The position numbers and the translations under genes were made by a program. 64,000 nucleotides of DNA. Source: Deuterostichococcus epilithicus. Lineage: Eukaryota; Chlorophyta; Trebouxiophyceae; Prasiolales; Stichococcaceae. The notes under the pieces are model-generated. The model was not told the DNA's origin. It saw only the letters and a program-made list of their open reading frames with translations, and did no database searches. The stretch covers positions 434,001-498,000 of the forward strand of contig JAVTLE010000015.1 in NCBI GenBank assembly GCA_033439295.1, written 5' to 3'. Of the stretch, positions 35,201 to 47,000 are shown in pieces. Numbering within the stretch: position 1 is the first letter of the stretch; every line of letters begins with the position of its first letter.

Positions 35201-38200
35201 ATGAGACGACCGCCCTGACGGCGCAGGCTCAGCAGGCTCACGGCGCACCGGCATTGACGACCTCGGTCACAAAGGCGTCGATGTTGTCCCCGGGGCGGCC
35301 CGCATAGAAGGCGACCGGGTCGCCCGCCTGCCCCGCCGCGGGCTCCGCCGCCATGAGGCGCGCCAGCGCCGCATTGCCCGCCAGCGCCGCCACGGTGGAT
35401 CCGGCCAGCGCCGCCGCGGTGCGCGCCTGGAAGGCGTCCAGCACCCGCGCCAGCACCGACTCCGCCACGCCTGCGCGCGGTTGGTTCCGGGGTGTTGGAC
35501 TGAATTGTTGGACTGGAGGCTGCCCTAGCTGTTTGCAATGAACTGTCGTTGGTTTTGAGTGGAGCACGGCTACAGCACGTCTGCGGCATTGCGCAGCAGG
35601 GGCTGCCGTCTCCTACTGCAGGGCAGATGCAAGGTGGAGGGGTAGCGCAAGAAACCTGTGGCAGTGCCCTACTGCTGGACCAGCTTTGCTGATGCAGAGG
35701 GCCGCAGTCGACAAGAATTAGACCCTGTGATGCAATCACCGTGTATGCCCGCCATCCCACGCTGCAGGAAGGAGCTGTGAGGCGTTTCCCATCGGTAGTT
35801 GCAGCCTGAACCGACAAGCCTGACACGAGGTGTGCCTCTCCTGGAAGCGTCTTGACCTTGCAGCCTGACAGTCGCACACTCCGCAATGCGCACGTTACGA
35901 GTCGCTCCCTAGTGTCTGCGACTGCAGCTCACAAGGCAATTCCGTTTTCTGGGGCTCTCAACTGGCGTTGGTCGGATGAGCAGCAGGACCGCCACAGCGC
36001 ACCGCCGCAGGCGGGTGGCACAGCGCGCGAGGTGCGGCACCCACAGCAGGAGGCGACGACGGCATGCGGCCAGCTGCCAGTACGGTCGCACGACGACTTC
36101 CCTGCAGGTTCTGCGGGTTCCTCGGCCTTTTTCTCTGAGTGTTGTTGTTCAATGCGTCCTGGGTCCCAGAGGAGCCAGCCAGCGCACCGACGAGGTGGGT
36201 AGCGAAGGGGGGCAGGTGCGCCGCCCACAGCAGGAGCGAGGACAGCATGCGGTCCGCCGCCAGCGCCGCCGGCAGCAGCGGCCGGTCGCCGCCGTCTGCG
36301 TCGCCGCCGCCCGCCGCCGCGCCGCGCAGCCGCGCCCGCGCCTGGAAGGCCTCCGGGTCCTCGAGCATCTTGGTGCACCGGCCCCTGCAGGGTTTGAAAA
36401 CACCAAGGGGTTGATGTTCGGCGCCGGTGATGCAGGAAGCGTCACCGGGTCCTGCGACGGTTCGGTGCAACCGGCTCCGGTGCATCAGGTTCCAGGGTCT
36501 GGCGGGATTCGACCAAGCAGCGGGAGGCGAGCAGGTAGGGCTGCAAGGGCAGCTCGGTGGGACGGACTCTGCGAAGTGCACCAGGGTTGATGCAGGTAAT
36601 CGAGCCCTGCTATTGTTCTGCTGGTGTGTCCGACACAGGCGCTGCGATGCACAGGACCAATGCAGCAACGATCGCTGACCCAGCGGAGCGCGCTGCCAGG
36701 CACACTCACAGACCCAAAACGCTCGGCCAAAAGCCTGCGCAGCGGGTAGTCCGACGCAGTGCGGCGAGTGCGACGCAGAGGAGGAGCCCTGCGCCTTTCT
36801 TCCATTTATTTTCATAAAACATAAAGCACCTGAAGTCCACGTACACCTCGGGCAGGAACTCCTCCTGCACGAAGGCGTCAACGAAGGCGCGCAGGAGGCG
36901 AGTGCCACGGGGCGCCGCCTCGATGCCACTGGCGCCCGGCCGCACGCAGTAGTCCTGCTCCCCCTCCCACATCTCCTCCAGCAGCTGCGCGGGCGCGGGT
37001 CGGTGCGACACTCGTCAGCATGTGACTGCGGAAGCGGAGCCTGTTCCACTCCCCACCTCCCTCCCACATCTTCAGCAGCTGCGCAGTGAGAGCTGTCGCC
37101 AGGGGCGGCTGTAGCTGGTGTTTTTTCGCTTGTGGTAGTCGTCAGTGATCAGGCAAGGTCTGGCGAGGCGACGCTGCGAGACAAACACATGAATCCGGAA
37201 CCTGCACTGTGCCGACCGGCAGCTGTGCACACCAGCCGTTGCGACCCACAACAATATGTCGTGCAGTCAGGACGAGGCGTCAGCTTCTGGGCTTGTATAA
37301 GTGTTGTGACAGGCAGCACCCGCGTGGCCAGCTGCTCTGCATCGTGCTTCTGACAGCTCGCACACCTGACTGGTGGAGTCAGTGAAGCCGAGGATGGGGC
37401 GATAGATGATGGGCGTGAGGTGCGTGCTGCCACCCTGCCCCCCCAGCGCCTTCATCAGCATGCCCGACAGGTCCTGCGCCTGGGATCCGCAGCCACAAGC
37501 ATGGCGTCATCAACGTCTGGCAGTTTGCATCGCTGACGCCCCCTGCCCTCCCAGTGCCTTCGTCAGCATGCCCGACAGGGCCTGCGACTGGGCGCAGATG
37601 GACGATTATGCAGAGTTGGCCCGGCAAGGGCCGGGCAACCAAGAACCCTGCAGCTGCAATGGTCGGACCCTGGTGGACAGCCGACAGCCCCTCAAACAGC
37701 AGGTTTGCACAGCGGTCGCCCCCAACAACGCAGGGCTGCAGCCTGCAGCAGGGGCCAGCTGCCGCAAGGCACCAGCAACGAAACCAGCAACGAATCCGGC
37801 AGAGCAGCGGCGGGAGCGCACGTCGCTGAAGCGTACGGCCTGCGACTGGTCTCGCTGCAGGGTAGCCGAGCCGCCGCCGCCGCCCTCCGCATCAAAGGAG
37901 AAGGACAGCTTGCCGGCGTCGCGCGGCGCCATGACGCCGTTGCGCCCCGCCTGCCAGCCGATGCCTGCGTCCCATGACACAGGCATCGTCAACTCGCATC
38001 TGTGCAGCGCACCAAGCCCCGCCTCGCAACAATGTGGGCGTGGCAACCGCATGAGGCAGGAGCCCCTATACAGCTGTCTGGAGGACGATGTCCGCGCTAG
38101 GCAACGGAAGTGCTTGCCTTTGAACACACCAGAACGTGCCAGGGCTTGGTCACTGTCCCAAATCAGAGCCTCGTCAGGGGTACAGGTCTTTTAGCAAGAG

Positions 38201-41200
38201 ACGCAAGGAGCAGGGTGCGCGAGCACCGGCGCAGTAGTGGGGTCTGGCTGCGGAGGCACCACATTGACAACTGCTTGACACTTTCCTGTGCACAAATTTT
38301 TCATGTGAGCAGAACTTTCCTGTGATGAGGCGCACACCTGCTGAGGAGTGGGGATTGGAGGCGGAGGTACCCAGCAGCTCCACCAGCAGTCGCTGCATCT
38401 CCTTCTGCATGCACTCCCATGCGTGGTCCACCTCCGCCCGTGCCTGCCGCAGGATCAATGGTTCACATCAGCAGCATGTCGACCAGTTCACTATTCGTTG
38501 TCGACAGGCGTAGTCCATCATGTCACTGGTTGATAATTGACCGATTCAGCTGCTGCCTGTGATTTCGTGTGTGTGGCATTTGTTCGCCGTGCATGTGCAT
38601 GTGCTCTTTGCACTCGCTTGTCAGCCGCCAACGCCTCCCATGTTGTCAAAGGCAGGCCATCGTGGCCCTCGTGACATGACCGGCCCACCACCCCTTGCCT
38701 GCCGCACCTGCTGCCGCAACAGTCGCCTTGGTGCAGCTGCTGCTGCGACCGGAGCTTCTGTGCGCACCTGCTGCTGCGACAGTGGCTCCTCGGCGATGCG
38801 GATGCCCTGCTCCTGGCGTTGCGCCAGCAGCAGGTCCAGTCCCGCCGACGCGGCCGCTGGCTTGGCTGCCGCCAGCAACCGCATGACCGCCACCATGTTC
38901 GCCAGCACCTGCGCCATCGAAGAAACCAAAACTTGATAGTGGCTTCGTCGCCGCCAGCAGCTGAACGGCCGCGACCTGGAATGACATCTGGCCGGCACTG
39001 GAATGACTACATGGTCCGGATCAGGACGTGCCTGGGTGGACCCCTCGTGCACCGCCCTGGCCGGATCGGGCAGAGCAGCGCATCGCCAATGGCCATGATG
39101 CAGAATGCTTCCTTGCCCGGGCCCCTTTCTCATCCCCACGGGGCGGAACCCCCTTCATGCATGCAAGCCCCAGCACACCTGCTGGCAGTCCTCAAACACG
39201 TGGTGCAGGGCGGCCTGCGCGGCCAGGGTCACCTCCTCTGTGTCAGCCGCCCGGCTGTTGTCCTCCACCTGCGGAACCGCAAACCCTGAACTGTCATCTG
39301 CTGTTGTGCGAGACTGCCGATGCGAAATAATCCCGCCTCGCCGCAATTGAGTGCTGTGGCTCGGGATGCGGGTTGCGGTATCAAGTGGTGCAATAGTGGA
39401 CTGCGTGCGGCTCGGACCACCACTGAGTCAGAACGTTCTGCACATAACACGAAAGCAGGTGCTGAAACTCTGAACCCTTCGACAGGAGTCCGTACCCGCA
39501 TGTGGACGCGGCTGCCACCTAGCGCGCAGGTCTATAAACCCTTCGAATGGCTCTCGTGATTGTGGACGCAAGAGAGCGCTCCTCACACGCACCTGGGGAG
39601 CCGGTTCCACGGCCTCAACAGCGCGCATGATGGCGTTGTGCATCTGCAGCGGCGCATGCCGCCGGATGGACAGCACCGTCTCCGCCACACCGCCGATCTG
39701 CGCGGTGCGCAGGACTCTGACATGGGCGATGCCAGGCCCGTTCGTGGCGCCAAAAACCCCGCAGATAATCGGGTGCACGTGATGCCACGCAGCAATCGCA
39801 GCCGCTGCAATAGCCTGTGCCGAAGGAGTGAGGGTAGCCCAGCTGTTGGATGAGGTTCGCAGGTTTAGGGTTTGTGACCCAGTTGAGATGATGGGAACCG
39901 TGTACGAGAATACAGCAGGGGATCTGGGGTGGGGCGCTCACTGCGACGAGCGCGTCCACAAGCGCCTGCAGCGGGATGGCGGCAGCGCCGCCCTCTGGCG
40001 CCTTGTGTTCGCCGGCTGGGCCGCCAGCGCCGGCGCCGTCAGCCGCCGCTGCGCCGCCCGCAGCGCCCTGGGGACGCCCCAGCTGGACCTGTGAAGGCGT
40101 TCAGGGGATGGCGTGATGGGTGTCGGCCTGACATGGCCTCAGTCTGTGGTTGCTCAAGGGCCGGCCCACGCCAGTCAGCAAGCAAACACGAGCGAGATGA
40201 TCTGCGATGAAGCAGCTTTTGAAGCACATGCCTGCCTCGGTTCGTACGCTGTGACACCAGCATGCAAGGTGGTATTGGCGCATGGACATGCACACAAATC
40301 CGATGGTGTACACTCTCATCTCCTGTGCACTTGTCTTCCCGGCAGCGCACCTGCGAGGGGCGGCGGCCGATGACGAGGGAGGAGCGCCGGCGCTCGACGC
40401 TGGAGTTGCGCCGCAGCCGCTGCCCGCCGGCTGCCAGGCGTGACGGGCCTTGGGCGCCGCCGCCGCCTCCGCCAGCCGTGTGCGGCCCCCGTGTGCTCAG
40501 CACCATGCTGCTGCGCGGGCGCGGCCGCTGCGGCACGCTGCCGCTCCTGCGACGACGGGCGTTGCGTTCAGTGGCAGGCCTGGGCTCGCATGCAGCACAG
40601 CAGCAGTGTCTCGGAGCTCGCGACAGTCGCTCAGCCGCTGGGAGCTTCACAGCCAAGGGGCAAAGGTGACAGCACCACCAGTTGATGGCAGCCGCGAAGG
40701 CAGCACCTGCTGGCATTTGCTGTGGCAGAGCGCCGAAGGTCCAGCACCGTGCTGTGCCTCGACTGCTTGCTGCTGGTGCTGCGGCCTGTGTAGGATCCAT
40801 GCGACACATCAAAGGGGACGCTGCACAGCGACGATGCCACGAAGCCTTGCATTTGCCAGACGACATTCCAGCCGAGACATCACGAGGATCGGCGCAACCC
40901 GGGACTGCCACGACCTCCACACTCAGCCTGGCGGCGGACCACCTAAATGTGGCGCACGGTCGTAATGGAGGTTCTCTGCAATCAGTCCTCGATCTCGAAG
41001 TGTTGGAAGAACTCCTCAACAGTAGCAAGACCCTAAAACCTCTACGCTCTGCGCACCCAGGACCATGGATCGCCGGCCGTCCGCCATGCGCGACTGCCGT
41101 GACGCGATGACCATCGAGCGCCGTGCATCGAGCACCGCCGACTGCCGGCTGCGGGCCGGGGATGATTCCTGCGCCCCCTGCAGTGCTGGCACCTGGACAC

Positions 41201-43303
41201 GGCGTTGCATGGGATCAGCACCGCCTCATGGCAACCAAGAGACCGCAGGATGGCATCGACATCGTTTGCAGCGCCCTTGGCTGCAGGCTGAGTGCGAGCC
41301 GGCTGCGCCGCGGCCACCGGCGACAGAGCTGCTCACTGATGAGGTGACGCTGCCCGCTTGCATGGCGCCTGCCGTGTCAACAGCCAGCCTGACGCAGAGG
41401 CTACTGTCATGTACATTGTCATATACCCTACTTTGCTGACTACCTAAACCCTAAAACACCTCGTCCATGACGAGCGTCGCCGACAGCTCCGGCGTCTCGT
41501 CCTCGTCGCTGCTGCTGTCGGACGCCTCCCCGATGGCGGTCTGGTACAGGCGGCGCTCGAGCTCCGCCACCACAGACTTCAGCAGCACATTGCGCCGCAC
41601 GCCCATGTCCCGCTTGAGGTCCCGCAGGGCCCCGATCTGCGGAGCGCACGTGTGCTGTTCATGTTGTCGTCTTGGCGACACAAGCCAATGGCGAAACGAT
41701 AACAGCATGGGGGCACGAGCTGCAATCGTTTGAACAGCAGCGATCCCCGGGGTTGCAGCGGGATTGGTCAAGCAAGCGGTCGCCACGATCGCGGCCCCAC
41801 TGATCCGTGTCGCCAGGAGCAGGCGGCGCTTGCGGAGTCGCGCCTTGGACATCTCCTGCCGCGCAAGGCGGCTGCATCCGTCGAGCAGCAGCGCTGATGC
41901 GGCGGACCAGTCTTCTGCCTCCTCCTGCACGAGCCGCACACACGCACACACAGCATCACCATCAAGGAAGTGCGAGTCCAAAAGGTAGAGACCAGTGGAC
42001 GCCACATGTAGAAGGCTTTTGCAACGATCGGATCGGCTGCACCAGGGTGGCGGCCATGCTGCGGCATCGACCACGCACCAGCTTCTGGATACGGGGCGGG
42101 ATGTCGACCAGCGCCTGCACGTCCGCCAGCAGCGCGCAGGTCGCATCCAACGTCACGCTCCGCCGCCACTACCCCGGGTCAGCCACACCGAAGGTCATCT
42201 CATACACACGAACAAGGCCGGCCGCATACCCTGTTCCCGGCAGTAGCAGCAGTGCGGCACCTTCAGCGGCATGCGGCTGGGCTCCAGTGCAGCCGCGTCA
42301 CGCCACAGGCGGCGGGCCTGCAGTTCCCTGGTGCGTCAACTTAAGACTGACCTTGAGCTAAACAAACCCCACACCCTGCAACGCGCACCTGCTGCTGCAG
42401 GCTGCGGGAGGTGGTGCCCAGGCGCCGCTTGGAGTCTTCCATGTTGCGCTTGACCGTCTCAACCTGTCGAGACAGGCAGACGACGTGTCAGGTTTGACAA
42501 AAAGGCAGGCCCTGCACAAGTCGGCTGTGAGGTTGTAATGGAGTGGAGCCGTGACAGAGTTGTGCAACCCAGCGCCTGAGCATAACGCTTATTCAGATTC
42601 ACTTGTGTTGGACAATTTGCAGACGGAGCGCAGCGCCTCATTGGAGCCGCACCTGTGCCTTGGCCTCCGCAAACAGCTGCAGGATCTGGGAGTAGTTATG
42701 AATGGCCTTGTTGAAGCCGTTGTGGTACGTGGCCACAACGTCATCGACCAGCCCGTCCACCGTCTCAAACTGCTCCCGCAGCTGCGGGCAGGAAGGGTAA
42801 CAGAGGCATCAGTTCACATCTCGAGCTGCTGCCGCAGCTGCGGGCGGCATGGCCAGGCATGGTGTTTAGCCCGTCCGCTCCGCCCACTCGCTTTGACGGC
42901 ACTCATGTGACCCAAAGCGAGAAGCGCTTTGGATCATAGCCATGCACAAGCCGGCGCGCTTGGGCGGTCAAGCTGCAGGTGCCCATGTCGAATGGCCCGT
43001 TAATGTAACAGTGATGCGACCTGCTTCAGCAGATAGTTACACAGGCGCCAGATGCAACCAGGCAATCGTCGGCAGCCTTGCCGGAGTACATCCATCACTC
43101 TGCATGCTTGGCTCTCATGCGCAGGTACAGAAGGACAAGCGAGACTCGGAGCGCACCTCCTCAAGGGCTGCCTCCGAGTCAACGGCACCGAGCACGGTCA
43201 GCACATGTTTCAGCGAGTCGAAGCGCGCATCCTTGTAGACCGCAGGTAGCAGATACAGCGCGTCGTCGACCTCGTCCCAATCAACGCGCCGCTCCTCCTC
43301 CAT
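32252..43303 (-). CDS. SEC8: Exocyst complex subunit SEC8 (EXOC4)
   Basis: Subunit of the octameric exocyst that tethers secretory vesicles at the plasma membrane. Twenty-six exons close to about 1145 residues (human 974, Arabidopsis about 1050): 43303-43157, 42781-42653, 42463-42389, 42317-42261, 42168-42079, 41924-41844, 41636-41460, 41192-41057, 40785-40707, 40510-40351, 40088-39942, 39697-39593, 39268-39179, 38908-38768, 38443-38371, 37964-37822, 37479-37366, 36984-36830, 36384-36188, 35470-35249, 34953-34742, 34310-34161, 33956-33880, 33539-33416, 33046-32816, 32377-32252. The N-terminal coiled-coil part (TYHNGFNKAIHNYSQI; RRSVTLDATCALLADVQ; IGALRDLKRDMG) and the C-terminal helices (AINEAGVARMVRQL; ARTYYTLLTYSADSLVKV; EYLALLQV) line up with known SEC8. 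Exons 8-10 encode an extra Arg/Ser-rich insert. The start of exon 8 is uncertain, and exon 6 needs a GC donor. Several introns hold exon-edge copies. Confidence 0.9.
34357..34382. repeat. (GCT)n microsatellite in a SEC8 intron
   Basis: An uninterrupted GCT triplet run of about eight units lies in the intron between the exons at 34953-34742 and 34310-34161. It is noncoding in the gene model. Confidence 0.8.
35005..35060 (-). repeat. Decayed copy of a SEC8 exon start in the preceding intron
   Basis: The real exon starting at 34953 reads GGGDAAEAEVLARLLQERG. The intronic copy on the same strand reads GGGDAAGAEVPARLPQERR and then loses similarity. The match spans about 55 bases with scattered substitutions. 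Confidence 0.75.
35144..35201. repeat. Tandem 19-bp repeat in a SEC8 intron
   Basis: The 19-mer caggtgcgccagaggcgcc occurs twice in direct succession (35161-35179, 35180-35198), preceded by a partial third unit (cagaggcgcc). It lies in the intron after the exon 35470-35249. The unit contains CAGGTGCG, which resembles the local donor consensus, so it repeats a splice-donor-like sequence. Confidence 0.75.
35997..36080 (-). repeat. Decayed copy of a SEC8 exon end in the following intron
   Basis: Bases 36001-36080 match 36185-36263 with many substitutions; both contain the order aggtgcg..c..cccacagcaggag.cga.gac.gcatgcgg. The original is the 3' end of the exon 36384-36188 (DRMLSSLLLWAAHLPPFATHL). 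The copy lies downstream in transcript order, so here the exon end, including the donor side, was duplicated. Confidence 0.65.
37048..37085 (-). repeat. Decayed copy of a SEC8 exon start in the preceding intron
   Basis: The real exon at 36984 starts GCGCAG|CTGCTGGAGGAGATGTGGGAGG. The intronic copy reads GCGCAGCTGCTGAAGATGTGGGAGG, including the acceptor AG, and is three bases shorter. Similarity then fades. Confidence 0.7.
37540..37597 (-). repeat. Decayed copy of a SEC8 exon start in the preceding intron
   Basis: The real exon at 37479 reads AQDLSGMLMKALGGQGG. The upstream intronic copy reads SQALSGMLTKALGGQGA in the same frame, about 50 bases with few changes. It is the best preserved of the SEC8 copies. 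Confidence 0.75.
38702..38752 (-). repeat. Copies of a SEC8 exon end in the following intron
   Basis: The exon 38908-38768 ends in CTGTCGCAGCAGCAG|GTGCGCA. Just downstream in the intron are CGGTCGCAGCAGCAG (38735-38749) and CTGTTGCGGCAGCAGGTGCGGCA (38702-38724), the latter again with a donor-like GTGCGG. The low-complexity CAG content weakens the case. Confidence 0.45.
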
Positions 43304-44047
43304 GCTGAGCGTTGAATGTGCCTTGGTTCGACGAGGTTTCCTTCCTAGCCCCGATTCCTGCTGCTAAGAGACGAATCCTCGCCTCTCGCCGGCATAAATT
43401 ACGAGCGTCGTCACCCGTGCGCTGCGGCCGCGGCTGACTATGTGATCACGTCCAGCTCCGAGCCCAGCAGGCCGCGAATGGAGGGCGAAACAGTTAGATG
43501 CTGCCGATGTTTCCTCAACGGCCACGCACGCGAGCAGCAGCCCTCAGTTGCCGCTCGCGTGCTGCCGCGCGGATGGTGCTTTGCTCTCAGACCTCGACGT
43601 TGCTGCAGGCACTGAAGTCAGTCCCGCGTAGTGTAATTGGTGGCATGTCAGCTCACGGTGGACGAGCCCAGGACCCGTTTGGAGCTGCGGGAGGTACGGG
43701 GGTAATCTGGCCAAGGTGTGAATGCTGTTTTAATACGGCAGCAGGGTTCGATCCGCGTGCAGAGGCCGCCAGCGATGTTGCGACGCATCAGCAATGCGAA
43801 CTCAGCTACAACCGCGAGCTGGCTGTACAACAGCCTGCACCGTGCAATGCGTCAGCTCCCCTGCTTGAGTTCGATTTCTTGGACAGCTGACGCGGACTGC
43901 GGCACTCTGCAGACCGCTTGTACGCCTCGCAGCGAGCAATCAAGTCGCTAACGGTTTCATTCGTTATGCGCACGGCCGGCAGCTGGCTCCTCAAGCGTTG
44001 TGGCCTGGTGATCGCTCACCTGCCTGCACAGCGACTGTCATGACAGC
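43304..44047. promoter_or_regulatory. Divergent spacer, SEC8 and GCNA
   Basis: About 740 bp lies between opposite start codons. Short open frames are present but none is family-like. A 5' noncoding or coding exon of GCNA ending before the acceptor-like cctgcctgcacag at about 44032 is possible. Confidence 0.4.
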
Positions 44048-47000
44048 ATGCTGGGCAGCGACAGCAGCTGCGAGCTGTTGCCACATCGCTCGACGCTGCT
44101 GCGTAGCCATCGAAGCCAGGGAGTGGTGCTGTCCGATAGCGATTCCTCACTTGTTGCGCCGCAGCGGGCAGCAGCACCTGTGACGACAGATGCAGCAATG
44201 CGGATACCAGCTGCACAAACGTCGCCAGCGCGGCATCTTTCGACCGTAGCGCTGCCCAATCGATCGTCGCCAGTCCCCAAGGAGCTGCAGCTGCGCAACT
44301 CATCCGCTGCACAGCGTCGCAGCGTCGACAGCGCTAGAGCAGCGCAGTGCAGCACGGATGGCCTGGCGGCTCGCATCTCGCAAATGCGCATAGGCGGTGC
44401 CGTGGACCAGCTGCAGGCTGCTCACGCAATGCCAGGCAGTCAGCAAGCCTGGCCGGATGCCAGCAGACCGGTGGCAATGGGCGCACAATCGCCGGCACAT
44501 GCCGAGGCCACCGCACCCAGCTCAGCAAACAGCCTCGGCGCGTCAGCCGGCTGCAGCAGCAGCTGCAGCAGCAGCGACGACAGCAGTGCCAGTGGAGGGC
44601 TAACCTTCACCCGCTCAATCCGACGGGGGCTGCGGCGTGCAGTGGCCAGCGACAGCGAGTCGGAGCCTCCCGCCAGCGAGCAGCTGACACCAGGCGCATG
44701 CGCATCGCCCGCTGGCGCGCCTGCAGAGTCAGCAGCGGCAGTCCGCCGCCTCAGCTTTGCGGCGCCCGGGTCGCCGCCAACAGTGGGCAGCAGCGGCGCC
44801 AAAGGCGGCGCCAGAGCCGGCCCAAGCCCTGCTGCGCCGCCGCCTCCGCGGCAGCGGCTGCCGCAAAGCTCACTCAGACCGGCGACAGTGCGGTGGGCTC
44901 ATACTGCGGTGCCGTCGCAGGCGGACGACTTGGCAGCGGACCTTCAGTGCTTGCGCCTCAGCTCCCAAGCTGCTTCGGCGGCGCCTGCTGGCGGCGGTCG
45001 CGACAGTGACGGCTCGCCAGGCAGCGTAGACTCTCCAGAAGTTATCTGGGCAGCCTCGCACACGCCGCGGCGGCGCCGCGTGGTGCTCTCGGACAGTGAC
45101 TCAGAGTGCTCCTTCCGCTCTGGTGGCGCGGCGTCAGCGGCATCCACGGCAGGCCATGCAGTCAGTCCACTGGTCAGCTCCGCGACGCATCCGTGTGCAG
45201 CGGGATCTCACGCGGCAGCCATGCCAGCGGCGGTGCAGCCGGCCGCGCCCGCCACGCCCTGGCGGTGCACGCCACCATGCCAATTCTCCGCCCCCCGACC
45301 GCCACCGCCTGCCACAACTGCAACGGCGCAGCGTGACGGCCTGCATGCACAAACACCGCTGCTTGTGCCCGGGGCCGGGCGGTTGCCCATCGGCCAGGCG
45401 CCTGGCGGCGGCGCCTCGGGTCTGGCTGCACGAGCTGGGGCCGGCGACGGCGACGACAGCAGTTCGTCAGAGGGTCCCAACCCCTTCGAAGCGGCGCCGC
45501 TGTGGATGTCCAGCCGTAAGCGGCCGCCGGCGCCGGCTCTGGCCGCGACGCGCGGCAGCCTGGCGGCCATCGAGGCGGCCGCCGCGCCGGCGCCGCCGCG
45601 GGTGAGGCGGGGCGCGGGTGCAGGTGCCCGTCCGCCGCCGCAGGTTATCACCCTCAGCAGCGATGACGAAGTGGGGGCCTCCCCGCCCGCTCAGCGGCCG
45701 CAGCCCGCCACCATGCCCCGCAGGCAGGCTCCTGATGCGAAGGAACTAGTTGTCTTTTGTTCCTGGGCCGGACTGATTCTTTGTGTCACTGCCCTGCTGG
45801 CAATGGGCGTGACAGTGCCGCTACCCGGCCGTGCGCCTTGATCTGCAGCGTCTCGAAGTGTGTCCTTTCCGGATGCCATGCAGGCGGCTGACAGCCATGG
45901 AATCAGAGTCTCCGGACAAGGAGAATCTGGGTAGCCTCAGCACGCCCGCTGGCAAGCCTGGCCGCCCGGTGCAGAAGCACAGCATTGTCACAGCGCCCGG
46001 GCCAGCCGCCAGGCCGGCAGGTGTGCTGTGTTCAGCACAACCAGCTGCTTGCTGGGGTAACATCAACTGCTGTGTCATGCTCCTGTCGCATCCAGCAACT
46101 AGCTACAACGACCTTCAGCGAGGATTGCTCTGATGCCCCTTTCCTTGGGGCCTGCATGCAGCTCCATAGCTGTGGGTCAGAGCTTGGGAGGTTATGACCC
46201 TGCTGCTGACGGTATGGACTATGCTGATCGCCGGTGGCTGAATGAGAGCTGCCGACGCCGCAGACCGCGCGCCCGCGACGCCCGGCGCCAAGCCCGGCCC
46301 GGCCTTTGCGCGCCAGCGAGAGGAGCTCACCCGCTCCCTGTACCAGCAGTGAGTTTCTGCAGGAGGTTCTCGAATCCCGTAGGAGGCTCTCGAGGCTCAT
46401 GCTGTGCTGCGGTGCTCCGATCAGCATGTCGATAGCCCCGTCCTTTGCTCAATGCTCAGCCATTGAGGCCTCTTGCATCGCGGGGCGTCACAGGTGGAAT
46501 GTCACAGCAGCTGGCTGAGGGACTGCCTGCCCATCTAAAGGCGGTTTCTTTCCGGCCCTCCAGGTACAACGCCAGAGTGTTTGGCGGCCGGCTGCCGCCG
46601 GACCTGCAAATCACGTGGAGCAAGCACCTGCTGACGACGGCAGGCATGACGCACTACAAGCAGGAGCCGCCACTGGGCCTCTTCGGCAGCCCCAGGTGCC
46701 GTACCCCGACTGCTGATGCATGTTCGTCTGGTTATCGATTGTGCTCACGCCAATTTCCCCAGTGTGCGTCAGGCATCCCTGTCTGGGCAGACGTATGGTC
46801 CTGCCTACTGTAGACACACCGCGCGTGCAAGGACCTGAGCGTCAAGGGTGCTGGACGGGCTGGCACACAGTTTGCAGGCTTACGGATTTCTTGTACCGTA
46901 CAGCATATCATAATGTAGGTACCCTGCTCGTGTGGAGCTGGGAGCCCAGGTGCTGGACCATGCAGCCGGCTGGAGCGTACTCTTTGAGCTCCCGTCCCGA

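Noticed and set aside
35958-37067. 369-codon minus-strand open frame
   Set aside because: It runs across SEC8 exons and introns partly in the wrong frame. Homology supports the spliced model instead.
44546-44592. CAG/AGC run as a microsatellite
   Set aside because: It lies in the frame of GCNA exon 1 (Ser/Cys run), so it is part of the disordered coding region.
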